From contig CANHRG010000007.1 of NCBI GenBank assembly GCA_947463785.1, positions 1-64,000 on the forward strand: 64,000 bases of DNA, in the 5' to 3' direction. Below the pieces are notes generated by a model. It was not told the DNA's origin. It made no database searches and worked only from the letters and a program-made list of their open reading frames with translations. Both the position numbers and the translations under genes were made by a program. Below are positions 7,595 through 17,004 of the stretch, piece after piece. Within the stretch, counting starts at the first letter, position 1. The number at the start of each line of letters is the position of its first letter. This DNA is from Sphingobacteriaceae bacterium. Lineage in GTDB: Bacteria > Bacteroidota > Bacteroidia > Sphingobacteriales > Sphingobacteriaceae.

Positions 7595-10150
7595 TTAGAA
7601 AGTAAACCCTAAACGGGCAAAGTACCTGCGACCGTTATAGTTCATTTGAACGGAATCCCAAGCACCACCGGCTTCGGTTAAGCCTTGATCTTGTTTATCT
7701 GGATAAACATTAAGTAAGTTGTCTGCTCCGAAATTGAAAGAGAGCGATTTACTCAATTTGTATCCAAAGGATAAATCGGTAGTTATTTTAGGAGTGTAAT
7801 ACATCGGACTATTATCCCATCCTCTTAATACAACATCACCAAAACGAACAATACGTAAAGAAGAAGTGAATTTTTTATTTGAATAATCAAAATTCAAATT
7901 CATCTTACTTCTTGGAGCAGATGCTTCAACAAATGCTCGTTCACGCTCACTAAAATAGGTATCCTCTTTTCCAGCCAATTTATCGTTGGTTTTAATATCC
8001 TGAATAGTTAGTTTGTTGAAATTGGCAGCAAAAGAAGTTACCAATCTACCATCAGCACCTACTGGCATATCGTGCGTTAATATCACATCAATACCACGGT
8101 TACGGCTATCAATAGCATTGGTAAAGAATTGCGCCTGGGTTACGCCAAGAGCTGTAAGATCAGCACCAATATCTGGATCATTATTAAAGAAACTTCCCGT
8201 TAAAACGATACGGTCTTTGATATTTACCTGATAGGCATCTACGGTAATGTTCAAATTATTTAACGGTTTCCAGGTAAATCCTAAGCTTTGGTTTACCGAT
8301 CGTTCTTGTTTTAAACGCTCAATACCTAAGGTACGAGTTACTGTACTTAAATTATTAGACAACAAAACTTCTGTTGGCTGTCCATTTACGAAATTGGTAA
8401 AAATGGTATTGAAATACGTTTGTTGTAAAGATGGGGCACGGAAACCAGTACTTACTGATCCACGCAGGTTAAAGGCATCTGAAAAACGGTAACGCATAGC
8501 CAATTTACCATTTAAGGTTCCACCAAAATCACTGTAGTTCTCATAACGAACAGCAGCGGTAACCAAATACTGTTTAGTTACATCCAATTCCACATCGGTA
8601 TAAGCTGCTAAATTGCTCCGGCTAACATTAACCTCGTTTCTTGGCTGAAAACCCGGGAAACCTTGCGATCCACCTGGGACAGGATTATTCGGGTCACTGT
8701 AGTTCTTATAAGAACCTTCCTCACCAGCAAAAATGGCATAACGATCTACCCGGTATTCAGTACCGAAAGCAACGTTTAAACCCGAAGCCACTTTATCGTA
8801 AGCTCTGGTAAAGTTGATACCGGTTGTGTTTTGCGCAAACTGGAAACCACCCGCGTCAAAGAAAGTTGGAGATTTAACACCTAAACTAGCGTTGTTGGTA
8901 CCATCTACATAATAATGCATTCGGTTGGTGCCAAACGTGTTGTTAAAATCTACATCCCAACCGTTCCATTTAGTTTTTATACCGGTAGAAATTGATTTAT
9001 CGTCAATATTGGATTGGATATGCGGATCAAATCCGTTCGGATATATGGCATCCACGTTATTATCAGCACCAGCATCGCGGCTCCAGGCGAATGCATCTGT
9101 AAAACGATTGCTGAAACCTCCAAAAGCGTAAATTTCTGTTTGATTGGAAACGGGCAGCGAAGCATTTACAAACGTACCGAAATCACGACCAGAGGCATCA
9201 CCAAATTGGCGACGGTAACTGGTAGATGGATCCTCCACACGTTTGGTTTTCTCATTATTTAAAAAGTTCATGGAGAAATTGATAAACCCTTTGTCTCCCA
9301 ATTGAGCTCCATAATTACCTGCAAATTGAACAGTTTGCCCATCAAAAGCTTTATCTGCATAACCCGGTGCATCGTATGCTCCGGTATTGATGAATCCGTT
9401 GAATTCGTTCACATTTTTCTTCAATACAATGTTCACCACACCGGCAATCGCATCCGAACCGTACTGTGCAGAAGCACCGTCTCTCAACACTTCTACGCGT
9501 TCAATTGAAGCAACAGGAATGGCATTTAAATCGGTTCCTGTATTACCACGTCCGCGAGTACCAAATAAATTGATTAATGAAGATTGGTGACGCCGTTTAC
9601 CATTAATCAATACCAAAGTTTGATCCGGACCTAAACCACGAATTGTAGCTGGGTCAATGTGATCGGCACCGTCAGAACCGGTTTGTTTGTTCGCATTAAA
9701 CGAGGGTGCAGCGTATTCTAGCAAACGGTTCATTTCTAATTTTCCGGTTTGCTTAATCACACTTTTCAAATCAATTACATCAACGGGAACAGCAGTTTCA
9801 GTGGCACTTCGGCGCAAGCTTCTAGATCCTACCACCACTACTTCACTTAAGGAAGTTGTATTTTCTTTTAGAATCACAGTAAATTCATTGGATTCAGGAA
9901 TGGTCAATTCTTGCGTTTGAAAGCCCAACATAAAAAACTTAATTACAGCAGCCTTACCACTCACTTCGAGTGAAAAGAAGCCATTGGCATTGGTTGCGGT
10001 TCCCTTGGTAGTACCTTTTTCGGAAACACTGACACCGGGTATCGGCAAACCCTGTGCATCGGTTACTTTACCCTGAATTTTTACTTGAGCAAGTAATCCA
10101 GATACAGAGAAAGCAACTACTAAAAACAAAAGCGTTAGTTTTTTCATCAT
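7595..10150 (-). CDS. TonB-dependent outer membrane receptor with carboxypeptidase-like N-terminal domain
   Basis: 851 residues. This family imports siderophores, vitamins or glycans across the outer membrane using TonB energy. A signal peptide (about 1-21) is followed by a carboxypeptidase-regulatory-like beta-sandwich (about 23-105, with GKVTDAQGLPIPGVSV). The plug domain follows (about 120-240, with TIRGLGPDQTLVLINGKRRH and LRDGASAQYGSDAIAGVVNI), then a long barrel ending in the aromatic motif RLGFTF. There is no SusD partner next to it and it is shorter than SusC proteins, so a glycan SusCD system is unlikely. The substrate cannot be read from the sequence. It stands alone between a terminator and an AT-rich divergent region shared with aconitase. 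Confidence 0.93.
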   Translation of the reverse strand: MMKKLTLLFLVVAFSVSGLLAQVKIQGKVTDAQGLPIPGVSVSEKGTTKGTATNANGFFSLEVSGKAAVIKFFMLGFQTQELTIPESNEFTVILKENTTSLSEVVVVGSRSLRRSATETAVPVDVIDLKSVIKQTGKLEMNRLLEYAAPSFNANKQTGSDGADHIDPATIRGLGPDQTLVLINGKRRHQSSLINLFGTRGRGNTGTDLNAIPVASIERVEVLRDGASAQYGSDAIAGVVNIVLKKNVNEFNGFINTGAYDAPGYADKAFDGQTVQFAGNYGAQLGDKGFINFSMNFLNNEKTKRVEDPSTSYRRQFGDASGRDFGTFVNASLPVSNQTEIYAFGGFSNRFTDAFAWSRDAGADNNVDAIYPNGFDPHIQSNIDDKSISTGIKTKWNGWDVDFNNTFGTNRMHYYVDGTNNASLGVKSPTFFDAGGFQFAQNTTGINFTRAYDKVASGLNVAFGTEYRVDRYAIFAGEEGSYKNYSDPNNPVPGGSQGFPGFQPRNEVNVSRSNLAAYTDVELDVTKQYLVTAAVRYENYSDFGGTLNGKLAMRYRFSDAFNLRGSVSTGFRAPSLQQTYFNTIFTNFVNGQPTEVLLSNNLSTVTRTLGIERLKQERSVNQSLGFTWKPLNNLNITVDAYQVNIKDRIVLTGSFFNNDPDIGADLTALGVTQAQFFTNAIDSRNRGIDVILTHDMPVGADGRLVTSFAANFNKLTIQDIKTNDKLAGKEDTYFSERERAFVEASAPRSKMNLNFDYSNKKFTSSLRIVRFGDVVLRGWDNSPMYYTPKITTDLSFGYKLSKSLSFNFGADNLLNVYPDKQDQGLTEAGGAWDSVQMNYNGRRYFARLGFTF

Positions 10151-10275
10151 AATACTAGTTAATCAAAATTTAATACGAAATTATATATAATCTATAGGAT
10201 AGAAAAATAAATTAAAGGTTAATTTTAATTAATTACACGAATCAACATATACCCCTTAAAAACACGCTTTTTTTG

Positions 10276-10283
10276 TATCTTTG
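10276..10283 (+). promoter_or_regulatory. Candidate -7 box for aconitase
   Basis: TATCTTTG matches the Bacteroidota -7 consensus TAnnTTTG and lies 45 bp before the aconitase ATG. No TTTG -33 element is seen at the usual distance, so this is a partial match. Confidence 0.5.
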
Positions 10284-10328
10284 CATCCGAAAAATCGAAA
10301 AAAAACAACAACTATCCACGCAAATACT

Positions 10329-12596
10329 ATGGCATTTGATTTAGACATGATTAAGAAAGTTTATCAAAACTTCGAGAGTCGCGTAGCCGCTGCTCGCAAA
10401 GTTGTAGGTAAACCACTCACATTGACTGAGAAAATTTTGTATGCTCACTTATGGGATGAAAAAACCGATAAAGCGTTTCAACGTGGACACGATTACGTAG
10501 ACTTTGCTCCCGATCGTGTTGCGATGCAAGACGCTACCGCACAAATGGCCCTGTTGCAGTTTATGCAGGCCGGTAGACCAAAGGTTGCGGTTCCATCAAC
10601 GGTACACTGCGATCACTTGATCATGGCTAAAGAAGGCGCCGATAAAGATTTAGATTTTGCTAAACACGAGAGTAAAGAGGTTTTCGACTTTTTATCTTCT
10701 GTATCCAATAAATACGGTATCGGTTTCTGGAAACCAGGAGCCGGAATTATTCACCAGGTAGTATTAGAAAATTATGCTTTCCCTGGCGGGATGATGATTG
10801 GTACCGACTCTCACACGGTTAATGCGGGTGGCTTGGGCATGGTGGCCATTGGTGTAGGTGGTGCAGATGCCTGCGATGTGATGGCCGGATTGCCTTGGGA
10901 ACTACGTTTCCCGAAACTAATTGGTGTGAAGCTGACCGGTAAATTAAACGGTTGGACTGCCCCTAAAGATGTGATCTTGAAAGTAGCCGGCATTTTAACC
11001 GTAAAAGGTGGAACGGGTTGTATTGTAGAATATTTTGGCGAAGGAGCTACCAGCATGAGCTGTACCGGTAAAGGAACCATTTGTAACATGGGTGCCGAAA
11101 TTGGTGCTACTACATCCACTTTCGGCTATGACGAAAGCATGGAACGTTACCTGCGTGCTACCGGCCGTGCCGAAGTAGCCGATATGGCCAATGGCATTAA
11201 ACAACATTTAACTGCCGATCCGGAAGTTTACGCTAACCCAGAGAACTACTTCGATCAGGTAATTGAAATTGACCTGAATACGCTTGAACCACATTTAAAC
11301 GGACCATTTACACCAGATTTGGCCACTCCGGTTTCTAAAATGAAAGCCGAAGCTGAGAAAAATAACTGGCCATTGAAAGTTGAGTGGGGATTAATCGGTT
11401 CTTGCACCAACTCCTCGTACGAAGATTTAAGTCGTGCTGCTTCTATTGCTAAACAAGCCGTAGATAAAGGATTGGTAACTAAAGCTGAATTCGGTATCAA
11501 TCCGGGTTCAGAACAAGTAAGATATACTGCAGAACGTGATGGTTTATTAACTACTTTCACTGATCTGAATGCCACCATATTTACCAATGCTTGCGGACCA
11601 TGTATTGGTATGTGGGATCGTGTGGGTGCTGAAAAAGCAGAAAAAAACACCATCGTACACTCCTTTAACAGAAACTTTGCCAAACGTGCCGATGGTAACC
11701 CGAATACCTATGCCTTTGTAGCTTCGCCAGAAATGGTTGCTGCCATTGCAATTTCAGGTAATTTAGGATTCAATCCATTAACCGATACGTTAACAAATTC
11801 AAAAGGCGAACAAGTAAAACTAGATCCTCCTACCGGAGATGAATTGCCAACCAAAGGTTTTGCGGTAGAAGATGCCGGCTATCAGGCTCCTGCTGCTGAT
11901 GGATCTAAAGTAGAGGTATTGGTTGCACCTACTTCCAGCCGTTTACAATTGCTAGATCCTTTCAAAGCTTGGGAAGGTACTGATCTAAGCGGTTTGAAAT
12001 TATTGATCAAAGCCAAAGGAAAATGTACTACCGACCACATCTCCATGGCCGGTCCATGGTTAAAATTTCGTGGTCACCTCGACAACATTTCGAACAATAT
12101 GTTGATCGGTGCGGTAAACTTCTTCAACGAAAAAACCGATAACGTTAAAAATCAGCTGACCGGAGAATATGGTCCTGTTCCAGCAACACAACGTGCCTAC
12201 AAAGCTGCCGGAATCGGATCTATTGTAGTAGGCGACGAGAACTATGGTGAAGGTTCATCACGTGAGCATGCTGCCATGGAGCCGCGTCATTTAGGTGTTC
12301 GTGCCGTACTGGTAAAATCATTTGCCCGTATCCACGAAACTAACCTGAAAAAACAAGGTATGTTGGCCTTAACTTTCGTCAACCCACAAGATTACGACCG
12401 TATTCAGGAAGACGATGTAATCGACATTTTAGGCTTAACCGACTTTACCGAAGGCAAACCCTTAACCGTGGTATTGCACCATGCAGATGGCGGAAGCATT
12501 TCTTTCCCGGTTAACCATACCTATAACGAACAACAAATTGAGTGGTTTAAAGCTGGTGGTGCCTTAAACATCATCCGTAAAAACCAGAACGCTTAA
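10329..12596 (+). CDS. Aconitate hydratase, mitochondrial type
   Basis: Isomerises citrate to isocitrate in the TCA cycle using a [4Fe-4S] cluster; cytosolic. I chose the ATG at 10329 (755 residues) over an upstream TTG at 10281, which falls inside the likely promoter. The three cluster-binding Cys are visible: Cys359 in GSCTNSS, and Cys422 and Cys425 in ACGPCIGMW. Also seen are VGTDSHT-like [11 protein letters not shown] and the C-terminal swivel domain with [11 protein letters not shown]. The length and motifs match the mitochondrial-type aconitases of Bacteroidota rather than bacterial AcnA (about 890) or AcnB. It is a single gene with its own terminator. Confidence 0.95.
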   Translation: MAFDLDMIKKVYQNFESRVAAARKVVGKPLTLTEKILYAHLWDEKTDKAFQRGHDYVDFAPDRVAMQDATAQMALLQFMQAGRPKVAVPSTVHCDHLIMAKEGADKDLDFAKHESKEVFDFLSSVSNKYGIGFWKPGAGIIHQVVLENYAFPGGMMIGTDSHTVNAGGLGMVAIGVGGADACDVMAGLPWELRFPKLIGVKLTGKLNGWTAPKDVILKVAGILTVKGGTGCIVEYFGEGATSMSCTGKGTICNMGAEIGATTSTFGYDESMERYLRATGRAEVADMANGIKQHLTADPEVYANPENYFDQVIEIDLNTLEPHLNGPFTPDLATPVSKMKAEAEKNNWPLKVEWGLIGSCTNSSYEDLSRAASIAKQAVDKGLVTKAEFGINPGSEQVRYTAERDGLLTTFTDLNATIFTNACGPCIGMWDRVGAEKAEKNTIVHSFNRNFAKRADGNPNTYAFVASPEMVAAIAISGNLGFNPLTDTLTNSKGEQVKLDPPTGDELPTKGFAVEDAGYQAPAADGSKVEVLVAPTSSRLQLLDPFKAWEGTDLSGLKLLIKAKGKCTTDHISMAGPWLKFRGHLDNISNNMLIGAVNFFNEKTDNVKNQLTGEYGPVPATQRAYKAAGIGSIVVGDENYGEGSSREHAAMEPRHLGVRAVLVKSFARIHETNLKKQGMLALTFVNPQDYDRIQEDDVIDILGLTDFTEGKPLTVVLHHADGGSISFPVNHTYNEQQIEWFKAGGALNIIRKNQNA

Positions 12597-12616
12597 TATG
12601 TTTAAGCTTAAATTAG

Positions 12617-12643
12617 AAAGTCCCGCACCTGCGGGACTTTTTT
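12617..12643 (+). terminator. Terminator after aconitase
   Basis: A hairpin with 10-bp arms (AAAGTCCCGC, 12617-12626; GCGGGACTTT, 12631-12640) and a four-base loop is followed by a T-run. Confidence 0.85.
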
Positions 12644-12656
12644 GTATACTTGAATT

Positions 12657-13130
12657 ATGAAGATCACTTTTCTGGTTATTGGAAAAACGGATGAGGCGTA
12701 CCTCCGGGAAGGTATTGAGAAATACCTCAAACGGCTCAAGCATTATATTGCCTTCCAATACCTCGAAATTCCGGATCTTAAAAACGCTAAACATCTGAGC
12801 GAAGAAGAACAAAAAAGCAAAGAGGCCGAACTCATTTTTAAACAGCTCAAACCCAACGACCACCTCATCCTACTTGATGAAAACGGCGAAGAGTTTAGCT
12901 CGGAGGCTTTCGCCGGTTTCCTAAATAAGAAAATGCTGGCTAGTGTACAAAATCTGGTGTTTGTAGTGGGCGGACCCTATGGCTTCCATACCACTGTTTA
13001 CCAAAAGGCACAAGCTAAAATTTCGCTTTCGCAGATGACTTTCTCTCATCAAATGGTGCGCTTATTCTTTGCAGAACAAGTTTATCGGGCTTTCACCATT
13101 TTAAAAGGAGAGCCGTATCATCATTCCTAA
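12657..13130 (+). CDS. rlmH: 23S rRNA (pseudouridine1915-N3)-methyltransferase RlmH
   Basis: Methylates pseudouridine 1915 in helix 69 of 23S rRNA using S-adenosylmethionine; a SPOUT-fold dimer. At 157 residues it is normal length. Visible motifs are LLDENGEEFSS, the SAM-binding knot loop VVGGPYGF, and the C-terminal LSQMTFSHQMVRLFFAEQ and YRAFTILKGEPYHH, which are highly specific for the family. The ATG follows the aconitase terminator by only 16 bp, so it needs its own promoter or read-through. A weak terminator-like hairpin follows. Confidence 0.96.
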   Translation: MKITFLVIGKTDEAYLREGIEKYLKRLKHYIAFQYLEIPDLKNAKHLSEEEQKSKEAELIFKQLKPNDHLILLDENGEEFSSEAFAGFLNKKMLASVQNLVFVVGGPYGFHTTVYQKAQAKISLSQMTFSHQMVRLFFAEQVYRAFTILKGEPYHHS

Positions 13131-13161
13131 ACAAAAAAGCCCCAATCTAATCGGAGCTTTT
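13131..13161. terminator. Weak bidirectional terminator
   Basis: Arms AAAAGCCCC and GGAGCTTTT pair with one mismatch around an A/T-rich loop (13134-13161), between the converging rlmH and DUF5606 genes. Confidence 0.55.
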
Positions 13162-13180
13162 CTGTTAATAACGTATAGAC

Positions 13181-13705
13181 TTATTTTGCTTTTGAAGAAG
13201 TGCGTTTGGTAGTTGCTGCACCCTTACTTGGCTTGGCAGCCGCTACAGGTTTCGTCGCTTCCGATTTCTTCGCTGCTTCTTTGCCGGCGGTTTTCATTGT
13301 TTCTTGGTCCATGGGATCTGGAGCTTTCTCGGTAAACAATGGCAATGGTTTTACAATATTGAACCAAGTAATGATCTTCTTCATATCTGAAGAATATACC
13401 CGCTCCTCGTCATGACCCAGTGCTGCTTCGCGAAAGAAAGCTCTCAACACTTGGCCATCTGCTTTAGGCTCAGGAATGGACTTCATGCCTTTCATCGTTT
13501 CAAAAATATCCAGCAACTTCAGATCATCATCTTCACCAAAAACGGTAATATCTTCTAATGAAGCCATTTTAGCATTCGACATGCTCACCACCAATTTGGT
13601 TTTTTGCTCATCTAATCCTTCTAAAATAAAGCCCGTTTTGTTCTGACCAATCAATTTAAATAATCCCGGTTTACCCGAAACAGCTACAATTCCACGTAGG
13701 TTCAT
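13181..13705 (-). CDS. DUF5606 family protein
   Basis: 174 residues. I recognise the N-terminal half (starting MNLRGIVAVSGKPGLFKLIGQ, about residues 1-130) as the DUF5606 domain, which is widespread in Bacteroidota and has no known function. It resembles a small beta-barrel followed by helices. The C-terminal 35-40 residues are Lys/Ala/Ser/Thr-rich and low complexity, probably disordered and able to bind nucleic acid; that role is inference. The gene starts 3 bp after the cyclophilin gene ends, so the two form one unit. No signal peptide, hence cytosolic. Confidence 0.82.
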   Translation of the reverse strand: MNLRGIVAVSGKPGLFKLIGQNKTGFILEGLDEQKTKLVVSMSNAKMASLEDITVFGEDDDLKLLDIFETMKGMKSIPEPKADGQVLRAFFREAALGHDEERVYSSDMKKIITWFNIVKPLPLFTEKAPDPMDQETMKTAGKEAAKKSEATKPVAAAKPSKGAATTKRTSSKAK

Positions 13706-13708
13706 ATC

Positions 13709-14146
13709 TTATTCTTCTATAATTTCTATTCCCAAAATTTTATCGCCTTGGCGGATATCGTCAACCACATCTACATTTTCAATTACTTTACCAAAGCAGG
13801 TATGATGACGGTCTAAATGGGCTGTATTATCGCGGCTATGGCAAATAAAAAACTGTGAACCACCGGTATTGCGACCCGCATGAGCCATTGACAATACGCC
13901 ACGATCGTGGAATTGATTTTCGCCGTCTAATTCGCAGTCAATTTTATAACCCGGTCCACCCGCACCGGTTCCGGTTGGGTCGCCACCCTGAATCACGAAA
14001 TTCGGAATTACACGATGGAAGGTTACGTTATCGTAAAATCCTGATTTAGCCAGTTTAATGAAATTAGCTACGGTGTTTGGCGCATCCTGATCGTAGAACT
14101 GTACGGTCATATCGCCTTTTTCGGTTTTAATTAGTGCTTTACTCAT
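13709..14146 (-). CDS. Cyclophilin-type peptidyl-prolyl cis-trans isomerase
   Basis: Catalyses proline isomerisation during protein folding. It has 145 residues and no signal peptide, so it is a cytosolic PpiB-type enzyme. Conserved cyclophilin residues are present: FHRVIPNFVIQGGDPTGTGAGG (active-site Arg and Gln), GVLSMAHAGRNTGGSQFFI, and HLDRHHTCFGKV, where bacterial enzymes often have Leu-Asp at the position of the human Trp. It leads a two-gene unit with the DUF5606 protein, 3 bp apart. Confidence 0.95.
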   Translation of the reverse strand: MSKALIKTEKGDMTVQFYDQDAPNTVANFIKLAKSGFYDNVTFHRVIPNFVIQGGDPTGTGAGGPGYKIDCELDGENQFHDRGVLSMAHAGRNTGGSQFFICHSRDNTAHLDRHHTCFGKVIENVDVVDDIRQGDKILGIEIIEE

Positions 14147-14188
14147 AATTTTTCAGGCCGCTAAGTTACTATTTTGATCCTATATTGC

Positions 14189-16189
14189 TTAATTGTAGAA
14201 TTTCCAGCTTACTCCAAATTTCAAAATACGATCTGGCATGGGGTAACGATCAACAGTATAATACCCATTGGAAATCATTCCTTGATTCAGGTATTCGTAT
14301 TTTACAAAGAGATTGGCTCTCTTTAAAGTTGCCCTCACAAAAAAATCGACGAGTGGTTTTGAGGAATACGTGACCGGATTTTCCTGATTGTAAAATTGGC
14401 CCACATTAATAGCATATGCCGGATTTTGAAACTCGGTATGGTAACGGACATCAAAACCAAGATGCGTACGTAAAACTTTAAAAAGATTGATGTCGTAGTA
14501 CAAACTATTGAAGGTATATAACTCCGGAGTTCTCAATACATTTAATTGTTCGCTTTTTTGGTAAACCACCAAACTCTCCCAATTGAACTTGCCTGCCCTA
14601 AAGTGCTTTCCCAGTGAAAATTTGAGCAAATTAATGTCTGTGTTTGCCTGAACTGGCGTAATATCATTTGCTAGATTGGTCTCTTGAAAATACAGGTAAT
14701 TCAACGTACGGAAATACTCGGCTTTTACAAAAAATCGAGCGGCTGGGTTTTCATAGCGGAAATTCAAATTCTGGATTTTGCTGCGTTTGAAATCATAATT
14801 CCATTGATGAAACTGATAATTCACACGATTGTAGATCTCCTCTGGCGATTTATTTTGCAGGTAAGCCCCCAAGATGATCTTGCCAGCAGATTTACTCAAC
14901 AAGAAATGGATTTGAGCCTCGTAAAGATAGTCGCCTGCTTGACTACCTTGAGCAATTTGCTGTACATCTGCGTTCAGTTTAACCTTATCGTTGAAACGGT
15001 AGCCCAAAGAAGCAAGAAGGCTTAAGTTTTGAATGTTTTTTCTTTGTCCCGATTGCAAATATTGATAATTATCGTTTTGAGCTCCCAGATCTAGTTTCAA
15101 CTCATTACGCAAAAAGCTTACAGAACGACCGCGTAAATAAAAAGTGTAATTAAACGTGTTGGTTAGGTGTTTAATTTCGGTAGTATCGTTCGTCAGGGTA
15201 CTAGTTTCAGGCTGAAGGTGCGGGAAAACCAAATACGTATCGGGCTCGTTTCTAAAAAAGCGGTAATTAGTTTTTGTGTAACTGATGGTGTAAGCAATTC
15301 GTTGGGTAGGCAATAGTGCAGATTGCGAATCTGTTTTTAAGCTATCACGACGACCAATATCATACGTTTGACGCAAGAAAAGTGTATTTTCTTTCCTAGT
15401 CTGACGCGGTCGGTTAGCTCCGGTTGCACTCAGACGCACAAATTCGGCATCCTTACTAAACAACTGCTCTCCTTCAAAAACATCTTCTCTTACTGTAGAT
15501 CCGTTTTCTCCGGCTTTTAGTGTATTGAACAAGGCATGTGCCATCAATTGATAGCGTTCATTTTTTGCCCTGTACCAGGTAAACAAAGCGGCATTCAAAT
15601 GATCGGGGGTTTGATTCTTATACAAACCATCTCCACCAATACGGTTATAATTTAAACCCACATTCCAATTGGGCTTAATATTTTGGGTATGGGTAACTCT
15701 AAAAATCTGTTCAGGTTCTCTCCCACTCACATAATACAGTTCGGTATAGGGCGACCTCGCAATATAATATCGCACCGAATCGGTGCGTAGTACATAGCGG
15801 TCTAAGGCATGAAATCCGGCCTGAAAACCAATGTTTTTGGTAGGCTGAAAAAGCAAATCGCGATAAGCCAAGCCGGTGGCACCCAAGTTAATGCTTGGAT
15901 TAAGAGGTTGATTTAAGGGATTGTATTGCTGAAAATTCTGCAAACCGGTATCAATTTGCAAAGTATAGATTGAGTCTTTTAACATTGTTAAATTGGTGTA
16001 GCGGATATACTTAGCGGTTGGCACCACACTATCCTTTCTAGACTCTTCCCGTTTCCGCAAGGAATCTAAACTGATACTTTTAACAGTATCTTGATCTACA
16101 CCTGAGCGCTCATTTTGCCTGATTTGAGCTTCAGCCTTTAGGCCTAAGATCAGCCAAATCAACAGAAAAATTGAACCGATTTTTCTCAT
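14189..16189 (-). CDS. Putative outer membrane porin, Porin_10 type
   Basis: 666 residues from the ATG at 16189 (a TTG four codons earlier is less likely). A signal peptide (residues about 1-22, ending AEA-Q) is followed by a long run of alternating hydrophobic and polar residues with many Tyr, Phe and Asn, and the protein ends in FGVSWKFYN, a typical outer-membrane beta-signal. I recall this as the Bacteroidota Porin_10 (DUF4289) family; transport specificity is unknown. The ATG overlaps the stop of the phosphorylase gene in ATGA, so translation is probably coupled. Confidence 0.82.
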   Translation of the reverse strand: MRKIGSIFLLIWLILGLKAEAQIRQNERSGVDQDTVKSISLDSLRKREESRKDSVVPTAKYIRYTNLTMLKDSIYTLQIDTGLQNFQQYNPLNQPLNPSINLGATGLAYRDLLFQPTKNIGFQAGFHALDRYVLRTDSVRYYIARSPYTELYYVSGREPEQIFRVTHTQNIKPNWNVGLNYNRIGGDGLYKNQTPDHLNAALFTWYRAKNERYQLMAHALFNTLKAGENGSTVREDVFEGEQLFSKDAEFVRLSATGANRPRQTRKENTLFLRQTYDIGRRDSLKTDSQSALLPTQRIAYTISYTKTNYRFFRNEPDTYLVFPHLQPETSTLTNDTTEIKHLTNTFNYTFYLRGRSVSFLRNELKLDLGAQNDNYQYLQSGQRKNIQNLSLLASLGYRFNDKVKLNADVQQIAQGSQAGDYLYEAQIHFLLSKSAGKIILGAYLQNKSPEEIYNRVNYQFHQWNYDFKRSKIQNLNFRYENPAARFFVKAEYFRTLNYLYFQETNLANDITPVQANTDINLLKFSLGKHFRAGKFNWESLVVYQKSEQLNVLRTPELYTFNSLYYDINLFKVLRTHLGFDVRYHTEFQNPAYAINVGQFYNQENPVTYSSKPLVDFFVRATLKRANLFVKYEYLNQGMISNGYYTVDRYPMPDRILKFGVSWKFYN

Positions 16190-17004
16190 GCAAGTCGACA
16201 AATCAATTCCTTTAAAATTTCCGTCATTTTAGGTTCATCAGATTTTGCCGTTTGTATAATTTCATCTAGAGAAACTGGTTTTAAATCCTCCGGGAAACCT
16301 TCATCGGTTAAAACCGAAATTGCAAAAACCGGCAAACCCATATGATTGGCCACAATAACTTCCGGAACTGTGCTCATACCAACGGCATCACCGCCAATAA
16401 CCCTCAGGTAACGATACTCTGCTTTGGTTTCTAGATTTGGACCTGCAACCGAAACATAAACTCCTTCATGACAAGTAATTTGCTTTTCTTTAGCAATTTG
16501 AAGGCCCATTTTACGCATTTCTGAATCATAGGGTTGGCTCATATCTGGGAAACGCGGACCAAAGCCATCCAGGTTTCTTCCTCGTAAAGGGTTGTCCGGT
16601 TGCTTATTGATATGATCAGCTATAATCATCAGATCGCCTTTCTTAAAATCAGGGTTTAATGAACCACTGGCATTTGACACAAAAAGTCGCTGAATTCCCA
16701 ACATTTTCATTACACGTACCGGGAAAGTGATCTGTTTCATATCGTAGCCTTCGTAGTAATGCAAGCGGCCTTGCATGGCTACCACTTTTTTTCCTGCAAG
16801 GGTTCCAAAAATTAACTTTCCGGAGTGAAATTCTAAGGTAGAGATCGGGAAATTAGGAATGTTAGAATAAGGCAACTGAAATTCGATGGCAATTTCATCA
16901 ACCAAAGCACCTAGGCCGGTACCCAGAATAATGCCTATTTCAGGCCTAAAATCACCAATTTTTTTCTGAATAAACTCAGTGGTTGTACGTATGTTCTCGA
17001 GCAT
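16186..17004 (-). CDS. Purine-nucleoside phosphorylase (trimeric type)
   Basis: Cleaves purine nucleosides with phosphate to the base and (deoxy)ribose-1-phosphate in purine salvage. It has 272 residues. Family landmarks are GIILGTGLGAL (phosphate loop), the His-containing FHSGKL, GRLHYYEGY, SNASGSLNP, VYVSVAGPNLETKAEYR and GGDAVGMSTVPEVIVANH. These place it with the low-molecular-weight trimeric PNPs rather than the hexameric DeoD type. Its start lies 29 nt inside the end of lpxK, and its stop overlaps the Porin_10 start, so the three genes form one tightly packed transcript. Confidence 0.95.
   Translation of the reverse strand: MLENIRTTTEFIQKKIGDFRPEIGIILGTGLGALVDEIAIEFQLPYSNIPNFPISTLEFHSGKLIFGTLAGKKVVAMQGRLHYYEGYDMKQITFPVRVMKMLGIQRLFVSNASGSLNPDFKKGDLMIIADHINKQPDNPLRGRNLDGFGPRFPDMSQPYDSEMRKMGLQIAKEKQITCHEGVYVSVAGPNLETKAEYRYLRVIGGDAVGMSTVPEVIVANHMGLPVFAISVLTDEGFPEDLKPVSLDEIIQTAKSDEPKMTEILKELICRLA

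Noticed and set aside
11255-11683. 142-codon open frame antisense to aconitase
   Set aside because: Shadow of a conserved gene; no signal, motif or promoter.
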